Positions 34,653-43,459 of a DNA stretch of 64,000 nt are shown piece by piece. How positions within the stretch are numbered: the stretch's first letter is position 1; each line of letters begins with the position of its first letter. The stretch is from Pedobacter kyonggii (GTDB taxonomy: Bacteria; Bacteroidota; Bacteroidia; Sphingobacteriales; Sphingobacteriaceae), in assembly GCF_004310665.1 (NCBI RefSeq), contig NZ_SIXF01000006.1, positions 124,001 through 188,000 of the forward strand, given 5' to 3'. A program made the translations under genes and the position numbers. The notes under the pieces were generated by a model. That model worked only from the letters and a program-made list of their open reading frames with translations, ran no database searches and was not told the origin of the DNA.

Positions 34653-35243
34653 TTGAAAACGGGCATTATCATATTGGCAGCAGGTAGTTCTTCACGTTTG
34701 GGAAGACCAAAACAGCTTTTGGATTACAAAGGAAAAACGCTCTTGCAAACCGTAATCAATGAAGCTTTAGAAACACATTGCAAACCTATTATCGTTGTTT
34801 TAGGTGCAAATGCTAAAGAAATAGCCCGCCAGCATCAGCATGATCAGGTTAATTTCGTTATTAATGAAAGTTGGGGAAATGGAATGGCATCGAGCATTGT
34901 AGCCGGACTTTCAACTATGATCAAAAATAATAGTGAAATTGAAAGTATCATTATTGCTGTAGCCGACCAGGCTTTTATAAAAATGAGTAACTTTAATAAC
35001 TTAATCGAAAAGCAGAAAGAAACAGGTAAAAATATAATTGCCAGTACATATGCCGAAACGATAGGAACTCCTGTCCTCTTCAAAAAAGATTATTTTGAAG
35101 CACTTTTATCGCTCACAGGAGCAGAAGGAGCAAAAAAGATACTCAAACAATATCCTCTAGATGTAGAAGCAGTTGTTTTTGAACATGGAGAAATTGATAT
35201 TGATACAGAAACAGATTATAACAATTTAATTAGCCAGCAATGA
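34653..35243 (+). CDS. MocA-like molybdenum cofactor nucleotidyltransferase
   Basis: A 196-residue NTP-transferase starting at a TTG (34653), the only plausible start, 3 bp after the XdhC stop. The signature IIILAAGSSSRLGRPKQLL with Lys of the nucleotide-binding loop, VVLGANAKEIA and VADQAFIKMSN place it in the MobA/MocA family. In the presence of XdhC, the MocA activity (CTP to molybdopterin cytosine dinucleotide) is the best guess; a MobA or other nucleotidyltransferase role is the alternative. The stop overlaps the start of moaA by 4 bp (ATGA). Confidence 0.8.
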   Translation: MKTGIIILAAGSSSRLGRPKQLLDYKGKTLLQTVINEALETHCKPIIVVLGANAKEIARQHQHDQVNFVINESWGNGMASSIVAGLSTMIKNNSEIESIIIAVADQAFIKMSNFNNLIEKQKETGKNIIASTYAETIGTPVLFKKDYFEALLSLTGAEGAKKILKQYPLDVEAVVFEHGEIDIDTETDYNNLISQQ

Positions 35244-36220
35244 TAGCAGATTCTTTTGGAAGAATACACGATTACCTTCGGATATCGCTTACCGACAACT
35301 GCAATTTTCGCTGCTTTTATTGCATGCCCGAAGAAGAATACGACTTCACCCCTGCCTCCCGGTTAATGCAAACCGACGAAATTATTAAGCTGGCAGAAGT
35401 TTTTGTAGCCAATGGCGTAAAAAAAATCAGGCTAACAGGTGGTGAACCATTGGTGAGAAAAGATGCAGCCCAAATTATTGCGGCATTGGGTAAACTTCCG
35501 GTTGAGCTCGTCATTACCACAAACGGAACCCGCATTGCCGAAATGTTACCTGTATTAAAAGAAGCAGGTATTAAAACCATTAATATTAGTCTCGATACAT
35601 TACAACCAGAGAAGTTCTTTATGATTACCCGAAGGGATGTTTTCCATCAGGTACGGAGTAATATCGAACTGCTTTTGCAGCATAAAATCAAGGTAAAAGT
35701 AAATATGGTGGTGATGAAAGGGCTTAATGATAACGAAATCAATGATTTCATCAGTTGGACCAAACACAATCCCATCCAGATCCGATTTATTGAGTTCATG
35801 CCTTTTAGCGGTAACAAATGGACGAGCAATAAGATGTTTTCTTTAGATGAAATCCTATCCGTGGTTGAAAAAGATTTCACCGTATTACCTGTTAAAGGAG
35901 AACCACACGATACAGCCAAAAGTTTCATGATCCCTGGTCACGAAGGCTCGTTTGCCATTATCAGCACCATGACCAATCCTTTTTGCGATACCTGTAACCG
36001 CATGCGCTTAACTGCAGATGGCAAACTCAAAAACTGCTTGTTTTCGGATAGTGAAACCGATCTGCTTACGGCATTGCGGAAAAATGAAGATGTGCTTCCA
36101 CTAATTCAATCCGCTATTTGGAGCAAAAAGAAAGCATTAGGCGGACAGTTGGTAAGCGATTTCGAAAAAATTGATGCCACTACCATTCAAAACAGAAGTA
36201 TGATTACCATTGGAGGATAA
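35240..36220 (+). CDS. moaA: GTP 3',8-cyclase MoaA
   Basis: A 326-residue radical SAM enzyme for the first step of molybdenum cofactor synthesis, with MoaC. The N-terminal cluster motif CNFRCFYC (Cys21, Cys25, Cys28), the RLTGGEPLVRKD segment and the C-terminal cluster cysteines in FCDTCNRMRLTADGKLKNCL are present, as is the Gly-Gly terminus required by MoaA. Its ATG overlaps the preceding gene by 4 bp. Cytoplasmic. Confidence 0.96.
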   Translation: MIADSFGRIHDYLRISLTDNCNFRCFYCMPEEEYDFTPASRLMQTDEIIKLAEVFVANGVKKIRLTGGEPLVRKDAAQIIAALGKLPVELVITTNGTRIAEMLPVLKEAGIKTINISLDTLQPEKFFMITRRDVFHQVRSNIELLLQHKIKVKVNMVVMKGLNDNEINDFISWTKHNPIQIRFIEFMPFSGNKWTSNKMFSLDEILSVVEKDFTVLPVKGEPHDTAKSFMIPGHEGSFAIISTMTNPFCDTCNRMRLTADGKLKNCLFSDSETDLLTALRKNEDVLPLIQSAIWSKKKALGGQLVSDFEKIDATTIQNRSMITIGG

Positions 36221-36227
36221 AATTTTC

Positions 36228-37406
36228 ATGATTAGCGTTAAAGAAGCAAAAGACCTCATTTCTCAACACATAACAGCATTAAATCCCGTTTCAATCGATT
36301 TGGCAAAGGCATCAGGACACATTCTTGCAGCCGACATTTATGCTAAATACGATATTCCTGCATTCAGTCAATCATCCATGGATGGTTATGCCATCAAGTT
36401 TGCAGATCACAAACAAGAGCTCACCTTAATCGGCGAAATGGCCGCAGGAACGGCTACTACTATTACTATTCAAAATGGCGAAACCAGCCGGATATTTACA
36501 GGTGCGCCCTTACCAGAAGGTGCCGATACTGTGGTGATGCAGGAAAAAATCACGCGCAGAGATGGAAAAATCACCTTGCAGAACCCTAATTTAAAGCTTG
36601 GCTTAAACGTACGGGATAAAGGTTCAGAAATTATGGCGGGAGCATTGGCGATGGAAAAAGGGAATCTGCTTAATCCTGCCGCTATCGGCTTTCTCGCAGG
36701 CATTGGCATTAACGAAGTTAACGTCTATCCCATGCCAAAAATTTCGATTATTGTAACGGGAAAAGAATTACAGCAACCAGGAAAAACACTCGAATTTGGG
36801 CAGGTGTACGAATCGAATTCCTATTCGCTTTCTGCGGCTTTAAAACACGAAGGCATTGATCAAATCGCCATTTACGAAGCCGATGATGATCTCGAGATCC
36901 TAAAAAAAGTATTACAAACAGCAATAGAAAGCAGCGATGTTGTGTTGCTAACCGGAGGCGTAAGTGTAGGTGATTATGATTTTGTAATCGAAGCCGCTTC
37001 ACAATGTGGCATCAAACAGATTTTTCATAAGGTGAAGCAGAAACCCGGTAAACCTTTATTTTTTGGTACAAAAGATCAAAAATTAATATTCGGACTTCCG
37101 GGTAACCCATCATCTGTACTCAGCTGCTACTATAATTACGTATTGCCATCCATCAAATCCTTATCGCATAAAAGCAATAGTGTAATTGAGGTTCAGGCAG
37201 CGCTTACACATCCCTATTCCAAAGCTGCAGGGCTAACCCATTTCCTGAAGGGCAAATATGAAAACGGGCTGGTTACCCCGCTCAGTGCACAGGAATCGTA
37301 CAGATTAAGCTCTTTTGCACAGGCCAATTGCCTGATCTGTCTTGGTGAAACCCAAGAGCATTTAAAAAAAAGCGATATCCTAACCGTAATGATTTTACCA
37401 GACTAA
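36228..37406 (+). CDS. moeA: Molybdopterin molybdotransferase MoeA
   Basis: The start is the ATG at 36228 (MISVKEAKDLISQHI): a clear GGAGG lies 11 bp upstream, unusual for this genome. A TTG at 36210 would overlap moaA. The 392-residue product has the MoeA hallmarks SQSSMDGYAIKF, GAPLPEGADTVVMQE, the MoCF-binding loop LTGGVSVGDYDFV and FGLPGNPSSVLSCYYNYV. It inserts molybdate into adenylated molybdopterin. The moaA stop is 7 bp upstream. Confidence 0.96.
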   Translation: MISVKEAKDLISQHITALNPVSIDLAKASGHILAADIYAKYDIPAFSQSSMDGYAIKFADHKQELTLIGEMAAGTATTITIQNGETSRIFTGAPLPEGADTVVMQEKITRRDGKITLQNPNLKLGLNVRDKGSEIMAGALAMEKGNLLNPAAIGFLAGIGINEVNVYPMPKISIIVTGKELQQPGKTLEFGQVYESNSYSLSAALKHEGIDQIAIYEADDDLEILKKVLQTAIESSDVVLLTGGVSVGDYDFVIEAASQCGIKQIFHKVKQKPGKPLFFGTKDQKLIFGLPGNPSSVLSCYYNYVLPSIKSLSHKSNSVIEVQAALTHPYSKAAGLTHFLKGKYENGLVTPLSAQESYRLSSFAQANCLICLGETQEHLKKSDILTVMILPD

Positions 37407-37409
37407 ACC

Positions 37410-38150
37410 ATGCAAGAAAGTTTCATCCTCTTTTACTGTTTACTTTTTATTGTTGCCTTTTTATATGCTTCAGTAGGGCATGGTGGGGCAAGCGGATACC
37501 TGGCTTTAATGGCTATTTTTGCCATTTCACCAGCTGTTATGAAACCTACAGCGCTTTTACTTAACTTATTTGTTTCTTCCACATCTTTTATCCAGTTTTA
37601 TCGTGGTGGCCATTTTAAATGGAAAACTTTTTGGCCTTTTGCGCTCGCCTCTATCCCGTTCTCTTTTGTTGGTGGTATGATGGCCATTGAAAGTTCCATT
37701 TATAAAAAGATTTTGGGGCTGCTTTTGCTTATCCCGGTAATCCGTTTTTTTTTCTTTAAAAATACCGATCCAAAAGATTTCAAACCATCAAATATTCCGC
37801 TATCGCTTGCCATTGGCGGCATTATCGGCTTACTTTCGGGAATGATTGGCATCGGTGGTGGCATTATCCTTTCTCCGATCTTATTGCTTTTAAAGTGGGC
37901 GGATCAAAAACAGACCGCAGCCATCAGCGCAGCATTTATTTTCGTTAATTCTGTTGCTGGTTTGGGTGGCCAACTCATTAAAGGTTTCGAATTTAACAGC
38001 CACATGCTCGCTTATGTTGGGGTAGCTTTCGTTGGTGGCATTTGTGGGGCTTATTTTGGTGCCTTAAAATTCCCGCAAACCGTTTTAAAAAACGTGCTGG
38101 CCTGTGTACTGGCGCTGGCCGCTTATAAACTATTATTTACGCATGCATAA
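37410..38150 (+). CDS. TauE/SafE (TSUP) family membrane permease
   Basis: A 246-residue integral membrane protein with about eight helices. The internal duplication of the family shows in SVGHGGASGYLALMAIF and GMIGIGGGIILSPILLL. TSUP proteins move sulfite, sulfonates and related sulfur compounds. Its place between moeA and moaD, 3 bp after moeA, is unusual and suggests a sulfur- or oxyanion-handling role connected with the molybdenum enzymes. The exact substrate is unknown. No modABC molybdate transporter is in the window. Confidence 0.9.
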   Translation: MQESFILFYCLLFIVAFLYASVGHGGASGYLALMAIFAISPAVMKPTALLLNLFVSSTSFIQFYRGGHFKWKTFWPFALASIPFSFVGGMMAIESSIYKKILGLLLLIPVIRFFFFKNTDPKDFKPSNIPLSLAIGGIIGLLSGMIGIGGGIILSPILLLLKWADQKQTAAISAAFIFVNSVAGLGGQLIKGFEFNSHMLAYVGVAFVGGICGAYFGALKFPQTVLKNVLACVLALAAYKLLFTHA

Positions 38151-38379
38151 TACCAAATGCCTTATCACCGCCTTATTATTTTTAAGTTTTGCTGTAAAAG
38201 CACAAGAGTGCAAGCAATTTGTAATCGAAGGAAAGGTTAAAGTTCCGTTAACGATCACTTTAGACAATTTAAGCACTTATAAATCCGTTAATTTGAATAG
38301 TATGACGATTTTTAACCACTTGATGCAGCGAAAAACAATATTAAAAATATTAAAGGTTTACTTTGGGCAATTTAGCTAA
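38143..38379 (+). pseudogene. Decayed exported molybdopterin-binding oxidoreductase-like gene
   Basis: The ATG at 38143 overlaps the TSUP stop and encodes a signal peptide (MHNTKCLITALLFLSFAVKA) followed by KQFVIEGKVKVPLTITLDNL, the opening strand pattern of sulfite-oxidase-type molybdopterin-binding domains. The expected continuation breaks down at about 38350: in the +1 frame KGLLWAI continues the family pattern, then stop codons follow. The total is 78 residues against roughly 150 or more for the family. The reading as a relic is by eye. Confidence 0.55.
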
Positions 38380-38438
38380 AACAAGAAGATTTGTAAAAGG
38401 GTTAAGTAAAATCAGCATCTTAAAGGTAAATTAGCAGC

Positions 38439-38672
38439 ATGAAAATCGAATTGATCATTTTTGGCAAGATTGCCGAGTTTATCAACAATCAAAATATTGA
38501 GGTTGATGGCATTGCTGATACCGATGCTTTTAAACAGTACCTCGAAAACCAGTTTCCTGCTTTAAAAAACATGAAATATAAACTTGCCTTGAACAAAAAT
38601 ATCATTCAGGAAAATACCGAAATTACCAACCATGCTACAATAGCCATAATGCCACCTTTTTCTGGGGGATAA
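38439..38672 (+). CDS. moaD: Molybdopterin synthase small subunit MoaD
   Basis: A 77-residue ubiquitin-fold protein. It begins with KIELIIFGKIAEF and ends in PPFSGG, the terminal Gly-Gly that is thiocarboxylated to carry sulfur to precursor Z. It is encoded 5 bp before the MoeB-like gene that activates it. Confidence 0.92.
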   Translation: MKIELIIFGKIAEFINNQNIEVDGIADTDAFKQYLENQFPALKNMKYKLALNKNIIQENTEITNHATIAIMPPFSGG

Positions 38673-38677
38673 ACCAT

Positions 38678-39784
38678 ATGAGTGCAGAACGATACAACAG
38701 GCAGATTATCCTTAAGGGATTTGGAGAGGAAGCACAACAGCAGCTTTTAAGGGCAAAAATATTGGTAATTGGTGCTGGTGGCTTGGGCTGTCCTGCGTTG
38801 CAATATCTCGCTGCTGCCGGCATTGGCCATATCGGTATTGTTGATGACGATACTATTTCATTATCCAACTTACATAGACAGATTCTTTTCAGTACAGCAG
38901 ATATTGGAAAGCTGAAGGTAGAGATTGCAGCAAAGCGCTTGCAGGAGATGAATACCCAGATCGGGATTATCCGCCACCCCATCCGCTTGCAAAAAAATAA
39001 TATTCTCGATATTTTATCCAGATACGATTACATATTGGATGGTACGGACAATTTCGAATCCAGGTACCTGATTAACGATGCCTGTGCACTATTAAACAAA
39101 CCGCTTATATTTGCTGCAGTTTCAGGTTTTGAAGGTCAGCTGGCCATATTTAACGCCCCTGATCATTTAACGCCAAGCACCAATTACCGTGATCTTTTCC
39201 CCATTCCACCCGACAAAGGAGAAATAGCCAATTGTGCCGAAAATGGCGTTTTAGGTGTATTACCAGGCATATTGGGTACCATGGCAGCCGCAGAAACCAT
39301 TAAACTGATTGCCAAAATCGGGCAGCCGCTCACCAATAAAATTTTAAGTTACAACTTACTTACACAAGAACAATATACCATCGAAATCAGTCACGGAGGC
39401 GGTTATACCCTACCCAAAACTGTTGATGAATTTTTAAATATGGATTATCAGGATACGAGCGAAGGGCCACAGGGATATAAAGAAATTGATGCAAGCGAAC
39501 TGATTAAACTTCAGCAGTTAGAATCTACAATTTTAATCGACGTACGCGAAAGGCACGAAGTACCCATATTGGATAAACAGATCTTTACGCAGGTACCAAT
39601 GTCGGAGTTTGGCGCCTTTATGAGTAAAGAATTTTACCAAAAGCATGTGGTTCTGGTTTGCCAACACGGCATCAGAAGTGTAGCCGCAGCAGAGGCCATG
39701 CAGGAAAAATATGGCGATGCAAAAAAAATATACAGTTTAAAAGGTGGTATTGTAAAATGGAGAGATCATTTTCTCAAACCCTAA
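38678..39784 (+). CDS. moeB: MoeB/ThiF-type adenylyltransferase with C-terminal rhodanese domain
   Basis: A 368-residue protein. Residues 1-250 form the E1-like adenylylation domain (IGAGGLGCPALQYLAAAGI, DDDTISLSNLHRQILF, YILDGTDNFESRYLIND) and residues 265-368 a rhodanese domain with catalytic Cys in VLVCQHGIRSVAAAEAM. It activates the MoaD C-terminus as an adenylate and probably hands it sulfur from its own rhodanese. The zinc-binding CxxC pairs of classical MoeB are not seen. It lies 1 bp before moaE. Confidence 0.9.
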   Translation: MSAERYNRQIILKGFGEEAQQQLLRAKILVIGAGGLGCPALQYLAAAGIGHIGIVDDDTISLSNLHRQILFSTADIGKLKVEIAAKRLQEMNTQIGIIRHPIRLQKNNILDILSRYDYILDGTDNFESRYLINDACALLNKPLIFAAVSGFEGQLAIFNAPDHLTPSTNYRDLFPIPPDKGEIANCAENGVLGVLPGILGTMAAAETIKLIAKIGQPLTNKILSYNLLTQEQYTIEISHGGGYTLPKTVDEFLNMDYQDTSEGPQGYKEIDASELIKLQQLESTILIDVRERHEVPILDKQIFTQVPMSEFGAFMSKEFYQKHVVLVCQHGIRSVAAAEAMQEKYGDAKKIYSLKGGIVKWRDHFLKP

Positions 39785-39785
39785 C

Positions 39786-40229
39786 ATGAGCGAAAAAAAA
39801 ATAAAGAACATATTTGTAAATGGCCCAATCGAACCTGCTTTTATAGCCAACAGTATTGCCAAACACAACAGCAAAACAGCTATTGGCGGCCATAGTATTT
39901 TTATGGGTCAGGTAAGAAAAGATGATATTAAAGGCAAATTTGTTGCAGCGATAGCATATACCGCATATGAAGACCTTGCACTCGAAAAAATGCATCAGAT
40001 CAGGGAAGAAATCTTCGAAAAATATCCACTCAATTGCATGCATATTTACCACAGCTTGGGCACAGTTAAAACAGGCGAAATCTGCCTTTTTGTTTTCACT
40101 TCGTCGGCACACCGTAAACCCGCAATGGCGGCCTGTAGTGAAGTTGTAGACCGGTTAAAAGCAGAATTACCGATCTGGGGAAAAGAAATATTCGAAGACG
40201 AAACGCATCAGTGGAAAGAAAATATTTAA
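39786..40229 (+). CDS. moaE: Molybdopterin synthase catalytic subunit MoaE
   Basis: A 147-residue protein. GGHSIFMGQVRKDD, AIAYTAYEDLALEKMHQI, and the C-terminal PIWGKEIFEDETHQWKEN with the active-site lysines are characteristic. It joins two MoaD thiocarboxylates to cyclic pyranopterin monophosphate to give molybdopterin. It is followed after 1 bp by the moaC-moaB fusion. Confidence 0.94.
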   Translation: MSEKKIKNIFVNGPIEPAFIANSIAKHNSKTAIGGHSIFMGQVRKDDIKGKFVAAIAYTAYEDLALEKMHQIREEIFEKYPLNCMHIYHSLGTVKTGEICLFVFTSSAHRKPAMAACSEVVDRLKAELPIWGKEIFEDETHQWKENI

Positions 40230-40230
40230 T

Positions 40231-41139
40231 ATGGTAAACATCACAAAAAAATCCAACACCTTAAGGATTGCCATTGCAACCGCTACTGTAAAGGTATCGA
40301 AGCAAGAAACCATTGATGCTGTTGAACAGCGTAAAATTCCCAAAGGCGATGTATTTGAATTTGCCCGTGCAGCGGGATTATTTGGCGTAAAAAAAACCAG
40401 TGATGTAATTCCCGATTGTCACCCGCTTCCAATTGAATATACCGCTATTACCTATGAAATTGTGGGTTTAACCATCATTATTACGGTTGAAGTACATACC
40501 ATTTACAAAACAGGTGTAGAAGTTGAAGCCATGCATGGTGCCTCGGTTACGGCTTTAACCATGTACGATATGTTAAAACCGATTGATAAAGGCGTTGAAA
40601 TAGAAAACATTAGGTTATTAAAAAAATCGGGAGGAAAATCTGACCTTAAAAATGCCAAATTCCCTGAACTAAAAGCGGCTGTTGTAGTTTGTTCGGATTC
40701 TATTTTCGAAAACAAAGTCCAGGATAGCTCTGGCAAAGCGATTATTTCGAGATTAGCCCAATGGGACATCAATGCCGGGAAGTATGAAATCGTGCCTGAC
40801 GAGATCAACATCATTCGGGATAAAGCCAGTGAATTAAGTGCAAGTGGTTATCATCTGATCATTTTTACCGGAGGAACTGGCCTTTCACCCCGCGATGTAA
40901 CTCCAGAGGCCATTGCTCCTTTAATTGACCGCAATATCGATGGGATTATGGAAACAGCGAGACGTTACGGACAGGAACGCATGCCTTATGCCATGCTTTC
41001 GCGTGGTGTAGCGGGTTTTATCGGAGAAACATTGGTACTTACCTTCCCAGGGTCGAAAAGTGCTGTAGAAGAAAGTATGGAAGCCTTATTTCCTCAGGTT
41101 TTGCATTTATTTAAGGTAATTAAAGGCGAGAAACATTAA
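40231..41139 (+). CDS. Bifunctional MoaC-MoaB fusion
   Basis: A 302-residue fusion. Residues 1-145 are MoaC, the partner of MoaA that forms cyclic pyranopterin monophosphate: KGDVFEFARAAGLFGVKKTS, DCHPLPIEYT, KTGVEVEAM and the catalytic YDMLK. Residues 150-302 are a MoaB/MogA molybdopterin adenylyltransferase: AAVVVCSDSIF, IIFTGGTGLSPRDVTPEAI and LVLTFPGSKSAVEESM. The fusion is known from other Bacteroidota. With MoaA, D, E, MoeA and MoeB it completes the pathway in one cluster. Confidence 0.93.
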   Translation: MVNITKKSNTLRIAIATATVKVSKQETIDAVEQRKIPKGDVFEFARAAGLFGVKKTSDVIPDCHPLPIEYTAITYEIVGLTIIITVEVHTIYKTGVEVEAMHGASVTALTMYDMLKPIDKGVEIENIRLLKKSGGKSDLKNAKFPELKAAVVVCSDSIFENKVQDSSGKAIISRLAQWDINAGKYEIVPDEINIIRDKASELSASGYHLIIFTGGTGLSPRDVTPEAIAPLIDRNIDGIMETARRYGQERMPYAMLSRGVAGFIGETLVLTFPGSKSAVEESMEALFPQVLHLFKVIKGEKH

Positions 41140-41391
41140 ATAAATTGGCGGATGAGTTAATCTGGATTTGTAATCCTCTACTGATCTGTCATTCTGAACG
41201 CAGTGAAGAATCTTTAAGCTAAACAGGATTTCAAATTCTTGCAGCAATGCTTTGGAACTATACGCCGGATTATAAATCCGGAAATCAATGGTCAAGATCA
41301 CAGATCCTGATCAACACGGTTGTCAACAAATATTAAATCTAAACAGCAAAAATGTTTTTTGTGATCAAAAATTAAGTCCTATTTTTGCGGC
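41140..41391. repeat. Spacer with palindromic dispersed repeats after the Moco cluster
   Basis: About 41185-41230 contains GTCATTCTGAACGCAGTGAA, a repeat type met again near 57326. GGATTTGTAATCC and GGATTATAAATCC form small palindromes. No gene was found. Confidence 0.6.
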
Positions 41392-41733
41392 ATGTCGTCT
41401 AAATATAAGATTTTATACTTTTTCCAAAATTCTGATACCGCTATTCTAGAAATTCAGCGTCTTGGTCTGCCCGATAATGCAGATGCAGAAGCGACCTACC
41501 ACTGGCTTTACTTCGATAAAATTACAGGCTCATTGATTAAATTATGGTTCAGATCGATGGATTCTTCTACCGAAATTGAAGAACGTTATTTTGAGCAGGG
41601 TTATCTTAAATTCAATAAAACAGAGGCTACATATATCGAAAAACACAATTCTTCTCAGCAAAAACTCAATAACATGGGTAATAGAGCTATTGGAGATGAA
41701 ATAAGTACTTTATTAGAAAATTATCTGAAATAA
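41392..41733 (+). CDS. Hypothetical protein, cytoplasmic
   Basis: A 113-residue soluble protein (MSSKYKILYFFQNSDTAILE) with no signal peptide and several aromatic residues (TYHWLYFDKITGSLIKLWFR). No family is recognised. It converges with the next gene, with 1 bp between their stops. It is probably a single-gene unit, separated from the Moco cluster by repeats. Confidence 0.65.
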   Translation: MSSKYKILYFFQNSDTAILEIQRLGLPDNADAEATYHWLYFDKITGSLIKLWFRSMDSSTEIEERYFEQGYLKFNKTEATYIEKHNSSQQKLNNMGNRAIGDEISTLLENYLK

Positions 41734-41734
41734 T

Positions 41735-42406
41735 TTAAGCCATCTCTGGTAGTTCTGATTCTAAACCTACTTTCGTTAAAGGATAACGAGAGGTGTGGAA
41801 ATCTTGTAGCGACTGGCAAAAACTTGGGTACCATTCCTGTTTTTGCATGCTTTCTAAAAGCTGTGCACAGGCGAGTACATCGGCATCAGCCTGATGCAGT
41901 GCATGGGCAACAAAATTAACCACATTCCAAATGCCTTCCATCATAAAAAACCTAAATGTAGATAAGATTGCAGACCATTGTACTTTTTTAGCCTGTAACA
42001 AAAAAAACCGTGAAACAGGGCTGCATAAACGTTTAAAGGCCATATAATCCTCTTCAGCACCTGCTAAGTTTAAAAGGCCATCCTTATAAGGGAGATTTAC
42101 AATTTCTGTAGCAATTTTATCACGGCCATGGAAATAAACACTTCCTGCACAGATGGAAGATATCGATATCAGGGATAAATGATCGTAGATTTCGGGATGC
42201 ATTTTCAACTTTCCATTCCGTACAAATACCAATCCGCCCTTTTTAGCTGCTCCAACCTGTGTATTCATGGCCGATAAACTTAAGAGCTCAAATTCGCCCG
42301 CAAAGTTAAGTGCTGTTACAAACTGTGCTGCAGCCATAAAAGTACCCCGATCAAGAGGTTTGTTGTTTATAACAGGTTCCTGAATTGAAAAAATAGAAAG
42401 TTGCAA
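41735..42406 (-). CDS. Hypothetical protein
   Basis: A 223-residue protein (MQLSIFSIQEPVINNKPLDR) without signal peptide or clear membrane helix and without a recognised domain. It contains a helix-rich middle (RLCSPVSRFFLLQAKKVQWS; FVAHALHQADADVLACAQLL). It is read from the minus strand towards the 113-residue gene. Function unknown. Confidence 0.65.
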   Translation of the reverse strand: MQLSIFSIQEPVINNKPLDRGTFMAAAQFVTALNFAGEFELLSLSAMNTQVGAAKKGGLVFVRNGKLKMHPEIYDHLSLISISSICAGSVYFHGRDKIATEIVNLPYKDGLLNLAGAEEDYMAFKRLCSPVSRFFLLQAKKVQWSAILSTFRFFMMEGIWNVVNFVAHALHQADADVLACAQLLESMQKQEWYPSFCQSLQDFHTSRYPLTKVGLESELPEMA

Positions 42407-42604
42407 AAATATTTAATTTGTTTGGTTCCGGCCGACTAGATCGACATTAGCAAAAATAAAAATCCAATTCAAAAAACAACTATAGAGATAGCGTGTAAAG
42501 CAGCTCAGATCGGTAATCAGCTAGAAATGAGAAGGAAATTTTTTCAACCTTTTTGTTCAGTAAATGGTGTACCCGGTTTCGATAGCGTAATAAAATATCA
42601 GGGC

Positions 42605-42630
42605 AAAAAAAAGCAGGACTAAATCCTGCT
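42605..42630 (-). terminator. Rho-independent terminator of the cold-shock gene
   Basis: AGCAGGA (42612-42618) pairs with TCCTGCT (42624-42630) around a 5-nt loop. On the minus strand it ends in eight T (42612-42605), 22 bp after the cspA stop. Confidence 0.85.
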
Positions 42631-42651
42631 CAAAATCTTTTGGGGAAAGAA

Positions 42652-42840
42652 TTAAACAACTCTTACTTTCACTGCATTAAGGCCTTTTTTGCCTTCTTGA
42701 ACTTCGTATTCAACTGTATCATTCTCTCTGATTTCGTCAATCAGGCCTGATGCATGCACAAAAATCTCAGATCCGCTTTCTTCTTTAATAAAGCCAAAGC
42801 CTTTTTCTGAGTTAAAAAATTTTACTGTTCCGTTTTTCAT
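42652..42840 (-). CDS. Cold-shock domain protein (CspA family)
   Basis: The ATG at 42838-42840 gives 62 residues: MKNGTVKFFNSEKGFGFIKE with RNP1 (KGFGFI) and RNP2 (EIFVHASG) motifs that bind single-stranded RNA. An in-frame upstream ATG at 42870 would add ten residues not seen in the family. It is a nucleic-acid chaperone acting in the cytoplasm. It has its own promoter candidate and terminator. Confidence 0.95.
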   Translation of the reverse strand: MKNGTVKFFNSEKGFGFIKEESGSEIFVHASGLIDEIRENDTVEYEVQEGKKGLNAVKVRVV

Positions 42841-42867
42841 TATACTGGATGTTTTTAAATTAAAAAC

Positions 42868-42897
42868 CAAAAATAGGATTAAAACCCAAAAACCAAA
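42868..42897 (-). promoter_or_regulatory. Promoter candidate of the cold-shock gene
   Basis: On the minus strand TTTG (42894-42897) is 18 bp before TATTTTTG (42868-42875), fitting TTG-N17-23-TAnnTTTG. The predicted leader is short, about 20 nt. Confidence 0.4.
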
Positions 42898-43003
42898 ATT
42901 ACTGGCAAATAAAATTGTTAATTGTGCACAAAAAGATTACAACTGTAAAGATTATGGCTGCTATTTTACAGTCTAAGGTATTAACCACGAGTGTTTACGG
43001 GCA

Positions 43004-43294
43004 TTAAAAAGATTTTCCTTGCGTAATGGAAGAATACCAATTAATTGGGTGCGACCTTAAGTTCATGCCATCACTCTCAATATGATACAAGATAATGGGC
43101 ATACTGAAATCGACAAAACGTTCTACCTGTCTGGAAAGTTTACCGAGAAAATCCATACTCGATATGCCTTCCTTTAAATGAACGTAAATTACACTGCCTG
43201 TTTTAAACTCAAAGCGTTCTACCACTCCTGGCCACTCTGCTTTTATCCTGGTGAGGAAAGCTTTGATTTTGGTTTCTTCTTTTAGATTTTCCAT
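43004..43294 (-). CDS. Hypothetical protein
   Basis: A 96-residue soluble protein (MENLKEETKIKAFLTRIKAE). It has alternating beta-type segments (GSVIYVHLKEGI, MPIILYHIESDG) and no signal peptide. No family is recognised. It stands alone between the cold-shock gene and repeats. Confidence 0.6.
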   Translation of the reverse strand: MENLKEETKIKAFLTRIKAEWPGVVERFEFKTGSVIYVHLKEGISSMDFLGKLSRQVERFVDFSMPIILYHIESDGMNLRSHPINWYSSITQGKSF

Positions 43295-43459
43295 AAGCTT
43301 ATCAGGTTTTTTAATATATGCTAATTTAAAAAATTATTCCAAATAAGATTAATTGTAACAGGACCTATACAATTCTGCGCGTAATTACTGTTGATGCTAA
43401 ATGCAATGAAGAATTTTTAATTAATTGCTAAATTCTCCTCCATTATCATCAATATCGCA

